Assembly (NCBI GenBank): GCA_900549235.1
Contig: URNT01000032.1
Location: 1-36,335 of the forward strand
Origin: an uncultured Clostridium sp.
GTDB lineage: Bacteria; Bacillota; Clostridia; Lachnospirales; Lachnospiraceae
Length of the DNA stretch: 36,335 nucleotides
Reading direction: 5' to 3'
Position 1 is the first letter of the stretch. Every line of letters starts with the position of its first letter. Under the pieces are notes generated by a model. That model was given only the letters and a program-made list of their open reading frames with translations. It did not search any database and had not been told where the DNA came from. This document shows, piece after piece, positions 15,514 to 24,087 of the stretch. Both the position numbers and the translations under genes were made by a program.

Positions 15514-16491
15514 ATGGAACACAAAAGGATTAGTATCCGGGGCGGGCTGATGAGGGATATGATTCAGGACATTATGGAAACATCCCTGGGAAAGCCCATT
15601 CAGACAGGAGAGTTCAGGAGGCATCCGGTGGAGCCGGCCTGGATCTGTCCCTCGGGCTACGAGTACGAGATCATTGAGACGGAACATTTTAAAATGGAAT
15701 ACCTGAAGCCTCAGGGAGTGGTTACAGGACGGGTGATCCTGCAGTTTCATGGAGGGGGATATATTGGCCCTATGAAAAATATTTACAGGAAATTCGCGGT
15801 CCGCTATTCCAGGCTGAGCTATGGAGGGGATGTGCTGACTCTGGATTACCGGGTGGCTCCGGAGCATCCATTTCCGGCGGCTCTGGAGGATGCCTTTTAC
15901 GGCTATCAGTGGCTGATGAGGGAACGGCGCTATAAACCGGGGCAGATCCTTTTTGCAGGGGATTCTGCCGGAGGAGGTCTGGCTCTGGCCCTGTGCCTGT
16001 ATCTCAGGGATCATGGGCTTCCTCAGCCTGGAGGACTGATCCTTATGTCTCCCTGGGCGGATCTTACCTGCAGCGGGGAAAGCTATGAGACAAATTTTCA
16101 AAAGGACCCTCTTTTTGGAAATTCCAGGGAAAGTATGCTGTATAATTCTGCCTATATCGGGGGCGGGGATCCGAAGAATCCCTATATTTCACCAGTGTTT
16201 GGGGATTTTAAAGGACTGCCTCCCATGCTGTTTCAAGTGGGAAGCCATGAGATGCTTCTGAGCGATACCCTGAGAGCGGCGGAGCTGGCAGGAAAAGCCG
16301 GGATTCGCCGCCGGGTGTCTGTGTATGAAGGGATGTTCCATGTCTTTCAGATGAGTATGGATCTGATCCCGGAAAGCCGGGAGGCCTGGGAGGAGGCCGC
16401 CCGCTTTATGGAGATCCTGTACCGGATCGACAGGCGGCCCAGAGGCCGTGTGGTCAGAAAGGTAAAAAGTGAAAAGCGCCGCTTATTCTGA
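15514..16491 (+). CDS. Alpha/beta hydrolase, hormone-sensitive-lipase-type esterase
   Basis: A 325-residue esterase of the HSL family. The oxyanion-hole motif HGGG is at residues 79-82, the nucleophile S151 in GDSAGG (149-154), followed by SPWADLTCSG, and the catalytic His in the EGMFHVF stretch near 277. AAGGAG lies just ahead of the ATG. It ends the three-gene operon and overlaps the convergent ktrA gene by nine bases. Being co-transcribed with an ester- or amide-forming enzyme, it may trim, recycle or proofread that product, or act in detoxification. No signal peptide, so it is cytoplasmic. Confidence 0.88.
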   Translation: MEHKRISIRGGLMRDMIQDIMETSLGKPIQTGEFRRHPVEPAWICPSGYEYEIIETEHFKMEYLKPQGVVTGRVILQFHGGGYIGPMKNIYRKFAVRYSRLSYGGDVLTLDYRVAPEHPFPAALEDAFYGYQWLMRERRYKPGQILFAGDSAGGGLALALCLYLRDHGLPQPGGLILMSPWADLTCSGESYETNFQKDPLFGNSRESMLYNSAYIGGGDPKNPYISPVFGDFKGLPPMLFQVGSHEMLLSDTLRAAELAGKAGIRRRVSVYEGMFHVFQMSMDLIPESREAWEEAARFMEILYRIDRRPRGRVVRKVKSEKRRLF

Positions 16492-17148
16492 CAGCTTCTT
16501 AATATCGCTGCGGCTTCCTGATACGATGAGAATATCATTTGCCCGGAACACATAATCAGGACGTACCTCATCGGATACAGTGTCGCTGTTTTCGATGGCG
16601 ATGATATTCAGCCCGAACCGGGAACGGAAGTTGATCTCCTGTACGGATTTGCCCACAAGCTTTTCCGGGATGATCAGCTTTGAGATATTGATCCGTTCAC
16701 TGAGCTGCATAAAATCCAGTACCCTGGAGGTTTCCAGACGGTTTGCCAGGCGGACTGCCATATCCCGCTCCGGATAGACCACCTCGGCCCCAAGACGCTC
16801 CAGGATCTCGCCGTGCTCGGGGCTGTTGGCCTTGGAGATAACCTTGGGTACTCCAAGGCTTACCAGGTTCAGGGTTGTAAGGATAGAGGATTCCATATGC
16901 TCGCCGATGCATACGATGGCTATATCACAGTTCTGCACCCCGGTTTCTACCAGAGTCTTTTTATCCAGAGGGCCTACCACCAGGGCATTTTCTGTATATT
17001 CTCTCAGTTCTCTTACCTTTTCCTCATCCCGATCGATGACTAAAAGCTCGGCTCCTGATTGGGCAAGCTCCTTAGCAAGAGCGGAGCCGAAGCGTCCCAG
17101 GCCGATGATGCCGTATGTAGTCTGTTCTTTTTTCTGCTTTTTAAACAT
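16483..17148 (-). CDS. ktrA: KtrA/TrkA-type regulatory subunit of potassium uptake
   Basis: A 221-residue cytoplasmic gating subunit. The Rossmann RCK_N domain starts with YGIIGLGRFGSALAKEL (residues 12-28) and ID at the end of the second strand; the RCK_C domain covers about 135-221 (KLIIPEKLVGKSVQEINF). Family members form octameric rings that bind ATP, ADP or NAD(H) and open the KtrB pore. ATG 17148 is used rather than 17169 because AAGGAGGA stands seven bases ahead. It follows ktrB after 13 bases, a standard ktrBA-type operon with reversed gene order (pore first). Its stop lies within the convergent esterase gene. Confidence 0.92.
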   Translation of the reverse strand: MFKKQKKEQTTYGIIGLGRFGSALAKELAQSGAELLVIDRDEEKVRELREYTENALVVGPLDKKTLVETGVQNCDIAIVCIGEHMESSILTTLNLVSLGVPKVISKANSPEHGEILERLGAEVVYPERDMAVRLANRLETSRVLDFMQLSERINISKLIIPEKLVGKSVQEINFRSRFGLNIIAIENSDTVSDEVRPDYVFRANDILIVSGSRSDIKKLSE

Positions 17149-17161
17149 AGAAGATTCCTCC

Positions 17162-18466
17162 TTAACCAATGGAAATATTTCCTTCTGGATAGCTGATGCG
17201 GCTTTTCTCTGTAAAGTGCCAGAGAGTAGCGACGGTCAGCGGCCCCAGACGGCCGATATACATGATCAAAATAGATAACAGCTTGCTGTCAACGCCAAGG
17301 CTCGATGTGATGCCTGTGGAAAGCCCCACAGTACCGAAGGCGCTTGTGATCTCAAAGATAATGTCCCTGAGAGGAAGGTGAGGCTCCAGGATCACCATAA
17401 GATAGGTTCCTGTTGTCACCACTCCCAGAGCCAACAGCGTGACAATGGCTGCCTTTTTAAAAGCGTCCTTTGGAATGGAATGGCGGAAGGCCTGTTCAGG
17501 GTGATTGGTAGCCGCTGATTTGATCCCTGCTAAAAGGACAAAAAAGGTACTGGTTTTGATACCGCCTCCCGTAGAGCCCGGAGATGCTCCGATAAACATA
17601 AGGGCGGCCAGAGTTAAAAGGCCAGCCGTTGTAAAATCCTTTAAAGGATAAGTGGAAAAGCCGGCAGTTCTGGCGGAAACACTGTTGAAAAATGCTCCCA
17701 TCCAGGTAATATCCTCAGTAAGCTTAAGGAGCAGGGTACCGGCTGCCAGCAGACAGACGCTCATAAACAGCACCACCCGGGTATGCATGGAAAATTTCTT
17801 CCAGGCAAAGCGGACCGAAACCATTTCCCGGATCACCAGGAAACCGATACCTCCAAAGATGATCAGCCCGCAGGTGGTCAGGTTTAAAAGCACGTCATTC
17901 TGATAGGGGATCAGGTTGGTCCCGCCTCCAAGGATGTCAAAGCCGGAGTTATTAAAGGCAGCTACAGAGTGGAACAGGCTGACGCCGATGGCCTTTGGGA
18001 GAGGAAAGTCCCTGGAAAATACCAGAAAGCTTAAGAGGGCTCCCGCCAGCTCAAAGGTTACGGTTGTAAGGAAAATGCTTTTTACAAAACGCACCAGCCC
18101 TTTGCCGGAATCCAGGTTCATAGCTTCGCGGATCAGGGTACGCCCTTTTAAGTTTACCTTTCTTCCGATGGCGATCATGATCCCTGCACCCATGGCAGTA
18201 ACTCCCAGGCCGCCGATCTGGATCAGAGAGGCCAGGAAAAACTGTCCCAGGGGAGTAAATGTATCTCCTGCGTCGACTGCGATCAGCCCCGTTACACATA
18301 CCGCACTGGTAGAGGTATAAAGGGCGTCGATGTAATGCAGCTCGACCCCGTCTTTGACGCTGCAGGGAAGCATAAGGAGCAGGGAACCTGTAGCAATGAC
18401 CAGCGCGAAGCCCAGAGCGATGATGCGGGCTGGCGTCTGGCGTTTGATCATAGTGATAAGATTCAT
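17162..18466 (-). CDS. ktrB: KtrB/TrkH-type potassium uptake pore
   Basis: A 434-residue ion-conducting membrane subunit. It has the four P-loop repeats of the Trk/Ktr/HKT family, each with its filter glycine, visible at TSAVCVTGL (~56), FNNSGFDIL (~166), SARTAGFST (~270) and FGTVGLSTG (~385). It would import K+ (with Na+ coupling in some relatives). ATG 18466 fits GAGGTG six bases ahead better than the GTG at 18475. It is the promoter-proximal gene of the pair; length matches KtrB rather than the longer TrkH. Confidence 0.93.
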   Translation of the reverse strand: MNLITMIKRQTPARIIALGFALVIATGSLLLMLPCSVKDGVELHYIDALYTSTSAVCVTGLIAVDAGDTFTPLGQFFLASLIQIGGLGVTAMGAGIMIAIGRKVNLKGRTLIREAMNLDSGKGLVRFVKSIFLTTVTFELAGALLSFLVFSRDFPLPKAIGVSLFHSVAAFNNSGFDILGGGTNLIPYQNDVLLNLTTCGLIIFGGIGFLVIREMVSVRFAWKKFSMHTRVVLFMSVCLLAAGTLLLKLTEDITWMGAFFNSVSARTAGFSTYPLKDFTTAGLLTLAALMFIGASPGSTGGGIKTSTFFVLLAGIKSAATNHPEQAFRHSIPKDAFKKAAIVTLLALGVVTTGTYLMVILEPHLPLRDIIFEITSAFGTVGLSTGITSSLGVDSKLLSILIMYIGRLGPLTVATLWHFTEKSRISYPEGNISIG

Positions 18467-18506
18467 AATTTGCACCTCAACTAAGATAGTCTTTGATTAC
18501 GACCGT

Positions 18507-18535
18507 ATTATATCACGAAAAAACTTTAAGGTCAG
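18507..18535 (-). promoter_or_regulatory. Sigma-A-like promoter of ktrB
   Basis: On the minus strand CTGACC (18535-18530) and TATAAT (18512-18507) are 17 bases apart, 40 bases ahead of ktrB. Confidence 0.55.
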
Positions 18536-18543
18536 TAAAAAAG

Positions 18544-18572
18544 TCATTAATTTTCCGCTTGTCTCATATATT
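18544..18572 (+). promoter_or_regulatory. Sigma-E-like promoter of the spoIIIA operon
   Basis: TCATTAA (18544-18550) and CATATATT (18565-18572) with a 14-base spacer partly match the B. subtilis sigma-E consensus (KMATATT, 14, CATACAMT). It lies 23 bases ahead of spoIIIAA, whose operon is sigma-E-dependent in known spore formers. Confidence 0.5.
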
Positions 18573-18595
18573 CACTTAAAAGGGGGCTGGCAGCG

Positions 18596-19561
18596 ATGAG
18601 GAAACGGGAGGAGATCCTTAAAATATTTCCAAGGGATATACGGGCAGTCCTGGAAAAAATGCCTGTAGATTTTGAAATGGTCCAGGAGCTGCGGCTCCGT
18701 ACCGGGCAGCCGGTGCTTATGATCACCGGCAGGGGAGAGTATTTTATCAGGCAGAACGGGGAAATGGTAAGGACAGAGGGCGGAGCCTGCAGACAGGATG
18801 CCTTTGTATTGAACCAGTCCCAGATGCGGGAGACCGTGGAATTTATGGGCAGCTTTTCCCTTTACGCGGCAGAGGAGGAGCTGCGCCAGGGCTTTCTTAC
18901 TGTCCAGGGAGGACACCGGATCGGCGTAGCCGGGCGGGTGGTGGCCCAGGGAAATGACATCCGCCTGATGAAATTTATTTCCTTTATCAACGTGCGGGTG
19001 GCCCATGAGGTAAAGGGCTGTGCTGATCCGGTGATGGGAAGGCTGTATCCGTCTGAAGGGGGATTTTTAAACACTCTGATTATTTCCCCGCCGGGGTGCG
19101 GCAAGACCACCCTTTTGCGGGATGTGATCCGTCAGGTATCAGAGGGAAATCTGAGGGCCGGGCGCAGGGGGCTTTCTGTAGGGGTGGTAGATGAACGCTC
19201 CGAGATCGGCGCCTGCTACCAGGGAGTCCCTCAAAATGACCTGGGGCCCCGGGCTGATGTGCTGGACTGCTGTCCCAAAAGCCAGGGGATGATGATGCTG
19301 GTCCGATCCATGGCTCCGGCGGTGCTCGCTGTGGATGAGATTGGAGGCCGGGCAGACGCGGAGGCGGTAGAATACGCGGCTAATTGCGGCTGTGCCCTGG
19401 CGGCTACGGTCCACGGCCGTTCCCTGGAGGAGGTGCGGGAAAAGCCCTATCTTGGGGAACTGTTAAAGAAAAAGCTGTTTCAAAGGCTGATCCTCCTTGA
19501 CGGGGCAGAGCAGCCGGGGCAAATCTGCTGTATGTGGGACGGTGACGGCCATGTTATTTAA
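18596..19561 (+). CDS. spoIIIAA: Stage III sporulation ATPase SpoIIIAA
   Basis: A 321-residue secretion-type ATPase, the engine of the SpoIIIA-SpoIIQ channel that joins the mother cell to the forespore. Walker A is PPGCGKTT at 165-172; the Asp box/Walker B lies in VVDERSEIGA and LAVDEIGGRAD; the sensor region follows in CGCALAATVHG. AAGGGGG sits ahead of the ATG. First of eight consecutive genes; its last 11 bases overlap spoIIIAB. Confidence 0.96.
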   Translation: MRKREEILKIFPRDIRAVLEKMPVDFEMVQELRLRTGQPVLMITGRGEYFIRQNGEMVRTEGGACRQDAFVLNQSQMRETVEFMGSFSLYAAEEELRQGFLTVQGGHRIGVAGRVVAQGNDIRLMKFISFINVRVAHEVKGCADPVMGRLYPSEGGFLNTLIISPPGCGKTTLLRDVIRQVSEGNLRAGRRGLSVGVVDERSEIGACYQGVPQNDLGPRADVLDCCPKSQGMMMLVRSMAPAVLAVDEIGGRADAEAVEYAANCGCALAATVHGRSLEEVREKPYLGELLKKKLFQRLILLDGAEQPGQICCMWDGDGHVI

Positions 19562-20081
19562 GTATCTGGGGGGAATACTGGTATTTTTTTCCTCTGCCGG
19601 CATGGGGCTGTGGCTGGGCTGGCAGTGGCGGGGAAGGCTTAAGACTCTGGAACGGCTTCGGCAGATGGTTTATTTCTTAAAGGGGGAGATCACCTACAGC
19701 CACGCGGCCTTGGCAGAGGCCCTGGAACGGGTTGGGAAACGGGATGGCGGCGATCTGGGCCGGGTTTTTGCTGAGGCGGCGGAAGGGATCCTTTCCCAGG
19801 AGGGAGAATCCTTTCAGGAGATCTGGAACAGCCGGGTAGAAGGGCTTCTTTCCATGGAGACCGGGCGGCTCCTTACGTCGGAAGACGTAGAGCAGCTAAA
19901 GGAGCTGGGGGCACACCTGGGGTATCTGGATGTGGACATGCAGGAGCGTACCCTTCTTTTATATCTGGAGCAGCTGGATCACTCCATTACCTGGCTGAGG
20001 GAGCATCTTCAGGAAAAATGCCGCCTCTATACAAGCCTTGGCATTGCAGGAGGTATGTTCCTGGTGATCGTTATGTTTTAA
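19551..20081 (+). CDS. spoIIIAB: Stage III sporulation protein SpoIIIAB
   Basis: A 176-residue protein with an N-terminal membrane segment (residues 3-22, GGILVFFSSAGMGLWLGWQW), a helical middle and a C-terminal hydrophobic anchor, resembling GspF of type II secretion. It belongs to the inner platform of the mother cell-forespore channel. ATG 19551 is chosen because the family begins MLK/MLF; no strong ribosome site is seen, which suits translational coupling to spoIIIAA through the 11-base overlap. Confidence 0.93.
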   Translation: MLFKYLGGILVFFSSAGMGLWLGWQWRGRLKTLERLRQMVYFLKGEITYSHAALAEALERVGKRDGGDLGRVFAEAAEGILSQEGESFQEIWNSRVEGLLSMETGRLLTSEDVEQLKELGAHLGYLDVDMQERTLLLYLEQLDHSITWLREHLQEKCRLYTSLGIAGGMFLVIVMF

Positions 20082-20098
20082 TATAGTAGGAGGCGTCA

Positions 20099-20293
20099 AT
20101 GGGAGTAAATCTGATTTTTCGGATTGCGGCAGTGGGGATCCTGGTATCTGTGATCTGCCAGGTTTTAAAGCACAGCGGCAGGGATGAACAGGCATTTCTC
20201 ACCAGCCTGGCCGGTCTGGTGCTTGTGCTGTTCTGGATGATCCCTTACATATATGATCTGTTTGATACCATGAAGCAGCTGTTTTCTCTGTAG
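20099..20293 (+). CDS. spoIIIAC: Stage III sporulation protein SpoIIIAC
   Basis: A 64-residue membrane protein with two hydrophobic helices (about 4-21 and 33-52), the standard size and shape of SpoIIIAC. It takes part in the membrane base of the channel complex during engulfment. GTAGGAGGCG precedes the ATG. The short pair SpoIIIAC and SpoIIIAD share sequence features around DEQAF. Confidence 0.93.
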   Translation: MGVNLIFRIAAVGILVSVICQVLKHSGRDEQAFLTSLAGLVLVLFWMIPYIYDLFDTMKQLFSL

Positions 20294-20313
20294 ATCCTAA
20301 GGAGATGGAAAAA

Positions 20314-20703
20314 ATGACAATTGTAACCGTTGCGGCGGCAGGCATCGCCACCATTCTGCTGGCAGTTCAGATGAAGGCAGTCAGAGGGGAATACAGTGTC
20401 TATCTGGTGATGGCGGCTGGCTGCTTTATCTTTTTTTACGGCACAGGGAAGCTTAAGATCATCCTGGATGCCTTAAAACAGCTTCAGGAGTATATAAAGA
20501 TCGATTCCATGTATCTGACCACCCTTTTAAAAATGATTGGCATTACCTATATTGCCGAGTTTGCTTCCGGTATCTGTAAGGACGCAGGGTACGGCTCTCT
20601 TGGAAGCCAGATCGAGATATTTGGAAAACTGTCCATTCTGGTTACCAGTATGCCGGTGCTTTTGGCTCTGTTTGGCACTCTGGAGCGGGTCCTTCAGGCA
20701 TGA
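20314..20703 (+). CDS. spoIIIAD: Stage III sporulation protein SpoIIIAD
   Basis: A 129-residue membrane protein with four hydrophobic segments, part of the SpoIIIA channel base. The ATG at 20314 fits AAGGAG (20299-20304) at nine bases; an ATG at 20305 touches that site and is unlikely to be used. ITYIAEFASGICKDAGYGSLGSQIE in the C-terminal half is typical of the family. Its stop overlaps the spoIIIAE start in an ATGA. Confidence 0.93.
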   Translation: MTIVTVAAAGIATILLAVQMKAVRGEYSVYLVMAAGCFIFFYGTGKLKIILDALKQLQEYIKIDSMYLTTLLKMIGITYIAEFASGICKDAGYGSLGSQIEIFGKLSILVTSMPVLLALFGTLERVLQA

Positions 20704-21881
20704 GGGCGGGAAAATGGCTTCCTGCTTTGAGCCTGCTTTTATGTCTGGCCGCTCCCCTCTCATCCTTTGGAATGTCCGCTGCAGAGGGACAGACCCAGCC
20801 CTCCATGGAGGAGATGGCCGGAGAAATGGGGATCCAGGAGGAAATGGATCAGATCCAGGAATTTCTGGATCACACCTCCGGACAGGACGGGACGGTATCG
20901 GTCTGGGAACTGATGAAGGCTCTGGCATCGGGGAATCTGAAGGAGGTTTTTTCACAGGCCGGAGAGGGCATACGAAGAGCCCTGTTTTCAGAGCTTTACA
21001 CAGGGGGGAGCCTTTTGATCCAGGTGGCGGTGATCGGTATGATGGGGGCTGTGTTTTCAAATGTTTCTTCTATATTAAAAGGGGGACAGATTTCTGATAC
21101 AGGTTTTTTTGTTGCCTACCTTCTGATGTTTACCTGTCTGGCCGGAAGCTTTCTATCCAGTATCCAGATCGCTGCCGGAGTGCTGGAGCAGATTCTGGAT
21201 TTTATGAAATGCCTGATGCCTGCTTATTTTATGGCAGTGGCATTCTCGGGAGGAAGCGCCAGCGCGGTGGCACTGTATGAGGGGATGATTGGCGGAGTGA
21301 CGGCGGTGCAGTGGCTCTGCGGAGGGATTCTTCTTCCGGCTGTCAAGGTCTATGTGCTTCTGGTGCTGGGAACCCATGTAGTCAGGGAGCCCTTTCTTAC
21401 CAGACTGACAGAGCTTTTGGAGCAGGCTATCGGCTGGAGCCTGAAAACACTGATGGGGCTGGTGATGGGGGTGCAGTTTCTCCAGACCATGATCCTTCCC
21501 TATGCGGATGCCGCAGGACAGGCCGGTGTAAAGAGGGTGATTGAGATCATTCCGGGACTGGGCCAGGGAGCCGGGGCAGTGGCCCAGATGGTCCTTGGCT
21601 CCGGGGTGCTGATTAAAAACAGCCTGGGGGCGGCGGCTGTGGTGATCCTGGCCCTTCTGACCCTGGTGCCTGTTTTAAAGCTGCTGCTTCTGATGCTTTT
21701 GTACCAGTCTGTGGCAGCGGTGATGCAGCCGGTGTGCGATAAGCGGATGGTATCCTGCGTAGCCGGGGTGTCCAGAGGGCATAAGCTTCTTCTGCAGGTG
21801 GTTCTTTACTCCCTCCTGCTGTTTATCATTGCCATTGCGGTTACCTGCGCTTCCACCAATGTCAATTATTTTGCGTCCTAA
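20700..21881 (+). CDS. spoIIIAE: Stage III sporulation protein SpoIIIAE
   Basis: A 393-residue polytopic membrane protein with a cleavable-looking signal sequence (residues 1-27, LPALSLLLCLAAPLSSFGMSA), a hydrophilic segment to ~100 and about seven to eight membrane helices. It is thought to be the permease-like core of the SpoIIIA channel. Coupled to spoIIIAD by a four-base overlap. Confidence 0.94.
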   Translation: MRAGKWLPALSLLLCLAAPLSSFGMSAAEGQTQPSMEEMAGEMGIQEEMDQIQEFLDHTSGQDGTVSVWELMKALASGNLKEVFSQAGEGIRRALFSELYTGGSLLIQVAVIGMMGAVFSNVSSILKGGQISDTGFFVAYLLMFTCLAGSFLSSIQIAAGVLEQILDFMKCLMPAYFMAVAFSGGSASAVALYEGMIGGVTAVQWLCGGILLPAVKVYVLLVLGTHVVREPFLTRLTELLEQAIGWSLKTLMGLVMGVQFLQTMILPYADAAGQAGVKRVIEIIPGLGQGAGAVAQMVLGSGVLIKNSLGAAAVVILALLTLVPVLKLLLLMLLYQSVAAVMQPVCDKRMVSCVAGVSRGHKLLLQVVLYSLLLFIIAIAVTCASTNVNYFAS

Positions 21882-21910
21882 TGTCTGTAGGCAGAACAAA
21901 AGGAGAAGCC

Positions 21911-22549
21911 ATGAATGCAGTATATGACTGGGTCAAATCCATTATCTACTATATGATCTTTTTGTCTGTGGCAAACAACCTGCTGGCTGATTCAAAGTAT
22001 GAAAAATACATCCGCTTTTTTGCAGGACTGGTGCTGATGCTTTTAGTGATCCGTCCCTTTACAGGGGGACTGAAGGCAGATGAGCTGCTGGCCGGCCTGT
22101 GGCAGCGCATTTCCCTGGAATCAGACACCAGGGAGCTGGAAACGGATCTGTGGGGAATGGACGGGGCCAGAACCAGACAGGTAACGGATCGGTATGAGGA
22201 GGCCGTGGCGGAAGATCTGGTGCGTCTGGCCCGCTTTTGGGGGATCAACTGTGAAAGCGCCCAGGCGGTGGTGGAAAGGGATCAGGAAAGTCCCGGATAC
22301 GGCAGGATCCAGTCTATTTCCATGGTCATCTCCAGGGCAGAGGAGGAAGAAACGCAGAGGGACAGTGAGGACCCCAGGCCGGTCAGCATCCAGGGAGAGG
22401 AAATCCGGCATATCCGTGTGCCTCCGGTGGGGACGGAAGAAGGGGAAACAGAGGCCGGTACAGAGGAGGCAGAGGATCTGAAACGAAAGGTGGCGGAATA
22501 TTATGAAGTGGAGGAGTCCCATATCGAAATTCAATGGAAGGATGAGTAA
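21911..22549 (+). CDS. spoIIIAF: Stage III sporulation protein SpoIIIAF
   Basis: A 212-residue protein with two N-terminal membrane helices (residues 8-27 and 33-50) and a soluble domain of ring-building type (IQSISMVISRAEEEE around 130-147, VAEYYEVEESHIEIQW at the end). ATG 21911 has AAAGGAGAAG before it; upstream in-frame starts lack a site. The acidic insert between about 150 and 190 is low-complexity. It overlaps spoIIIAG by eight bases. Confidence 0.92.
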   Translation: MNAVYDWVKSIIYYMIFLSVANNLLADSKYEKYIRFFAGLVLMLLVIRPFTGGLKADELLAGLWQRISLESDTRELETDLWGMDGARTRQVTDRYEEAVAEDLVRLARFWGINCESAQAVVERDQESPGYGRIQSISMVISRAEEEETQRDSEDPRPVSIQGEEIRHIRVPPVGTEEGETEAGTEEAEDLKRKVAEYYEVEESHIEIQWKDE

Positions 22550-23144
22550 GGAAAAATGGATCGGGCTTTTGATCCTGGGAGTATTTCTTATGCTTGTCTC
22601 CATGCCCCTTCCGGGGAGTACAAAGGAGACAGAGGGAGATAAAACAGCCCCTTTTGGGGGAAATGCTCCTTCAGAGGAGGCCGGACCTCAGTCAGACGGG
22701 AGCCAGATTCCTTCAGACAGCCCTGTATCTGCCCCGGTTGATTCCTCCTATGAGGCCCAGCTTGAGGCCCGTATCCGGGAGATTCTTAAGTCGGTGGAGG
22801 GAGTGGGAAGGGTAGAGGTAATGGTGGTCCTTAAATCCTCAGGAGAAAGGGTCATGCGTATCGATCGGTCAGACAGCCAGAGCAGCACCAGTGAAACCGA
22901 TTCGGCAGGAGGGAGCCGCCAGGTGGTAAGCACTCAGTCAGAGGAAAGTACCGTACTTACCTCAGGCTCCGCCGGAGGTACCGTCCCGGTGGTGGAAAAA
23001 GAGCTGAGTCCGGAGCTGTCCGGCATCATCATAAGTGCCGACGGAGGCGGGAGCCCGGAGGTGAAGGCGGAGATCTCAGAGGCCATGGAGGCCCTGTTCG
23101 GCCTTCCGGCCCATAAGATCAAGGTGCTTAAGAGAGCCGGCTGA
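22542..23144 (+). CDS. spoIIIAG: Stage III sporulation protein SpoIIIAG
   Basis: A 200-residue single-pass protein: membrane helix at about 7-24, a Ser/Pro/Glu-rich linker to ~65, then a secretin-like ring domain (ARIREILKSVEGVGRVEVMVVL) interrupted by a Ser/Thr-rich beta insertion and closing with SGIIISADGGGSPEVKAEISEAMEALF. In B. subtilis it forms a 30-fold ring between the two cell membranes. The start at 22542 is coupled to the end of spoIIIAF and fits known SpoIIIAG N termini. Confidence 0.93.
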   Translation: MSKEKWIGLLILGVFLMLVSMPLPGSTKETEGDKTAPFGGNAPSEEAGPQSDGSQIPSDSPVSAPVDSSYEAQLEARIREILKSVEGVGRVEVMVVLKSSGERVMRIDRSDSQSSTSETDSAGGSRQVVSTQSEESTVLTSGSAGGTVPVVEKELSPELSGIIISADGGGSPEVKAEISEAMEALFGLPAHKIKVLKRAG

Positions 23145-23158
23145 GAGAGAAGGCCCCG

Positions 23159-23187
23159 TCATATTTTAAAAATGGCCGTCATACAAT
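23159..23187 (+). promoter_or_regulatory. Sigma-E consensus promoter ahead of spoIIIAH
   Basis: TCATATT (23159-23165), 14 bases, then CATACAAT (23180-23187) match the sigma-E consensus at every position that I know (KMATATT-14-CATACAMT). It lies between spoIIIAG and spoIIIAH, so the last gene can be made apart from the operon. Confidence 0.7.
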
Positions 23188-23230
23188 AGAAGTATTAGAG
23201 AGGGTGGAATCAAGAAAAGGAGCGCTGTGT

Positions 23231-24079
23231 ATGAAAATGAAGAATATGAAACAGGTAAAAGAGCACATGAAGGACGTAAACATGAAACGCCTGTTCCGGA
23301 GAAACCAGATCATTATCACGACCTTGGCTGTTATGATCGCTGCCGCCGGTTATCTGAATTATGCGGGAAAGAGTGAGCTGACCGCAGGAAACCGGGTCTA
23401 TGAGGCGGGAGCTATGGATCTGTCGGACGAAGACATTCTGGCGGAGAACCAGGCGATGGCCCTGGAGGAGGAAGAAGGGCTTCTTGACATTCCAAGTCTG
23501 GATCAGGATGTAGCGGATCTGGAGGGGGCCGTCTCTGAGGAGGGAAGTGAGCTTGCCCAGGGAGAGGAAACTGAGGCCGCCCTCCCGGAGGCCGGAAAAG
23601 AGCAGCTTGCCCAGGGAGAGCTGGCCGGAGAGGAATCCCTTGCCCAGGCAGAAACCGCAGAGGAGGCCCAGGCCGGTCTTGAAAATCCGGGAGAAGCCGT
23701 CCTTACCAGCGGTATGAATGTAGCCGATTACATAGCAAATGTGCAGCTGAGCCGCGAGCAGGTCCGGGCCAAAAACAAGGAAACCCTTATGGGCCTTATT
23801 AACAGCACCAGCATCGACGAGGCTGCCAAGCAGCAGGCCATACAGGATATGATTGACCTGACAGAGCTTTCCGAAAAGGAAAATGCCGCCGAAACCCTTC
23901 TGATGGCAAAGGGATTTGCCGATCCTGTGGTCAGCATCACCAAAGACAAGGTGGACGTTGTGATCAACGCATCTTCTATCACCGATCCCCAGCGCGCCCA
24001 GATCGAGGACATCGTAAAACGCAAGGCAGAGGTAGCCGCTGACCAGATCATCATCACCCTTTTAAATCTTGCTGAATAG
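23231..24079 (+). CDS. spoIIIAH: Stage III sporulation protein SpoIIIAH
   Basis: A 282-residue mother-cell protein whose C-terminal YscJ/FliF-like domain (about 155-282, MNVADYIANVQLSREQVRA onwards) binds forespore SpoIIQ to zip the membranes together. The membrane helix is at about 23-42. The linker between (about 60-155) is acidic and Ala/Glu/Gln-rich with repeated LAQ(G/A)E units. ATG 23231 has AAAGGAG nine bases ahead. It is longer than the B. subtilis protein (about 218) because of that linker. Confidence 0.94.
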   Translation: MKMKNMKQVKEHMKDVNMKRLFRRNQIIITTLAVMIAAAGYLNYAGKSELTAGNRVYEAGAMDLSDEDILAENQAMALEEEEGLLDIPSLDQDVADLEGAVSEEGSELAQGEETEAALPEAGKEQLAQGELAGEESLAQAETAEEAQAGLENPGEAVLTSGMNVADYIANVQLSREQVRAKNKETLMGLINSTSIDEAAKQQAIQDMIDLTELSEKENAAETLLMAKGFADPVVSITKDKVDVVINASSITDPQRAQIEDIVKRKAEVAADQIIITLLNLAE

Positions 24080-24087
24080 GATTGATC

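Noticed and set aside
20527..21060. Long reverse-strand frame across spoIIIAD/spoIIIAE
   Set aside because: Pro/Ser-rich shadow of GC-rich sporulation genes, without a ribosome site.
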